Part shown: piece after piece, positions 63,634 through 64,000 of the stretch
Layout of the letters: each line of letters begins with the position of its first letter
Numbering within the stretch: the stretch's first letter is position 1
DNA from: Micromonospora citrea
GTDB lineage: Bacteria > Actinomycetota > Actinomycetes > Mycobacteriales > Micromonosporaceae
Length of the DNA: 64,000 nucleotides
Direction: 5' to 3'
Assembly: GCF_900090315.1 (NCBI RefSeq)
Contig: NZ_FMHZ01000002.1
Location: 6,666,501 to 6,730,500, forward strand
Notes under the pieces: generated by a model
Told to the model about the DNA's origin: nothing
The model's database searches: none
Seen by the model: the letters and a program-made list of their open reading frames with translations, nothing else
Made by a program: the position numbers and the translations under genes

Positions 63634-63846
63634 GGTGACACCTCGCTTCCGCTGGTGTTCCCTCGCTTCCGCCGGTCGCCTTCCCGTCGTCCGCGGCGAC
63701 GAAACGGCGCCCGACGGCCGGGCCGGCGCCGCCCGGAAGCGGCGCCGAGGCTTCATCCGCCCGGGGTGAGGGACGGTCACCCGGTGAGGGCCGACGATCG
63801 GGGCGGACCGGAGAACTTCCGACCGGACGCGGAAGGACAGGTCGTC

Positions 63847-64000
63847 ATGAAGCGGATCGTCGAGATCGTCCCCGCCCGACCCGGCTGGTACGCCCGCTGG
63901 CGCCTCTCGCCCGAGGACACCCGCTGCTACGCGGTGAGCCTGTGGGCGCTGCTGGAGGAGCCCGACGGCTCGGGCCGCGAGGTCGTCGGGGTGGACTGCG
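63847..64000 (+). CDS. Hypothetical protein, 3' end cut by window
   Basis: 51 codons are visible from ATG; the right edge cuts the gene. The start reads MKRIVEIVPARPGWYARWRL, then SPEDTRCYAVSLWALLEEPDG. I know this opening (VPA-x-PGWYARW) from small actinobacterial proteins without assigned function. A GGAAGGACAGG stretch lies upstream. It is divergent from the DUF2267 fusion with 213 bp between the starts. Confidence 0.7.
   Translation, partial: MKRIVEIVPARPGWYARWRLSPEDTRCYAVSLWALLEEPDGSGREVVGVDC

Overview
The window is high-GC actinobacterial DNA. Third codon positions are almost all G or C, GTG and TTG starts are common, and several genes look leaderless. It carries families typical of filamentous actinomycetes: DUF397 with XRE/DUF5753, an AfsR/SARP-type giant regulator, a SAV2177-type methyltransferase and an NRPS/PKS cluster. 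Micromonosporaceae (Micromonospora or a relative) is my best guess, but no 16S or other marker gene confirms it.

Region 1 (1-19955) is the 3' part of a hybrid NRPS-PKS cluster cut by the left edge, read as one tightly coupled plus-strand operon. In order it encodes: the end of a LanB-like (lantibiotic dehydratase, glutamylation-type) protein with no SpaB_C elimination domain; an A-T-C-T NRPS; a PKS with the order KS-AT-KR-DH-ACP; a SyrP-like Fe(II)/2-oxoglutarate hydroxylase; an MbtH protein; a C-A-T NRPS with an Asn-type code; and a C-A-T-TE NRPS with a Ser-type code, fused to a complete MFS exporter. The thioesterase nucleophile is Cys, not Ser. A plausible product is [hydrophobic residue]-(second, trans-loaded unit)-enoyl C2 extension-(beta-hydroxy)Asn-Ser, released by a Cys-type TE and exported by the fused transporter. 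A perfect 15-bp hairpin ends the operon.

Region 2 (20.0-34.6 kb) holds mostly single accessory genes: a serpin with a Met-Ser predicted scissile bond, a Nudix hydrolase, DUF4291 divergent from a PemK/MazF-like gene, a flavodoxin-fold reductase, a GGDEF cyclase, the DUF397/XRE/methyltransferase set, a CGNR regulator divergent from an MFS transporter, a LacI regulator with a visible promoter and repeated operator half-sites, a Ser/Thr kinase, a MOSC protein and a dehalogenase-like hydrolase. A class D beta-lactamase-like C-terminal remnant lies at 22486-22659.

Region 3 (34.7-47.3 kb) has a SARP-AAA-TPR regulator, a DedA/histidine kinase/response regulator operon, an 834-bp gene-free stretch with 56-bp tandem repeats and a 24-bp-stem hairpin, a secreted protein with unusually T-ending codons, a pirin, a degenerate HhH glycosylase-like protein, DUF1345, DUF2795, DUF2267 and an alpha-methylacyl-CoA racemase-like protein.

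Region 4 (47.3-64 kb) has a GT4-GT9 pair, DUF418, a TerC protein behind a yybP-ykoY-type manganese riboswitch with a readable ribosome-site switch, a sulfite-oxidase-like/flavin reductase/DUF6510 operon, a Tat-exported M28 peptidase, a glycogen-debranching-type glycosidase, an NDH-2-like dehydrogenase, a PAF-acetylhydrolase-like lipase, a spermidine-synthase-like protein, a DUF2267/pterin-dehydratase-like fusion and a gene cut by the right edge. Perfect hairpins mark most gene-to-gene boundaries here.
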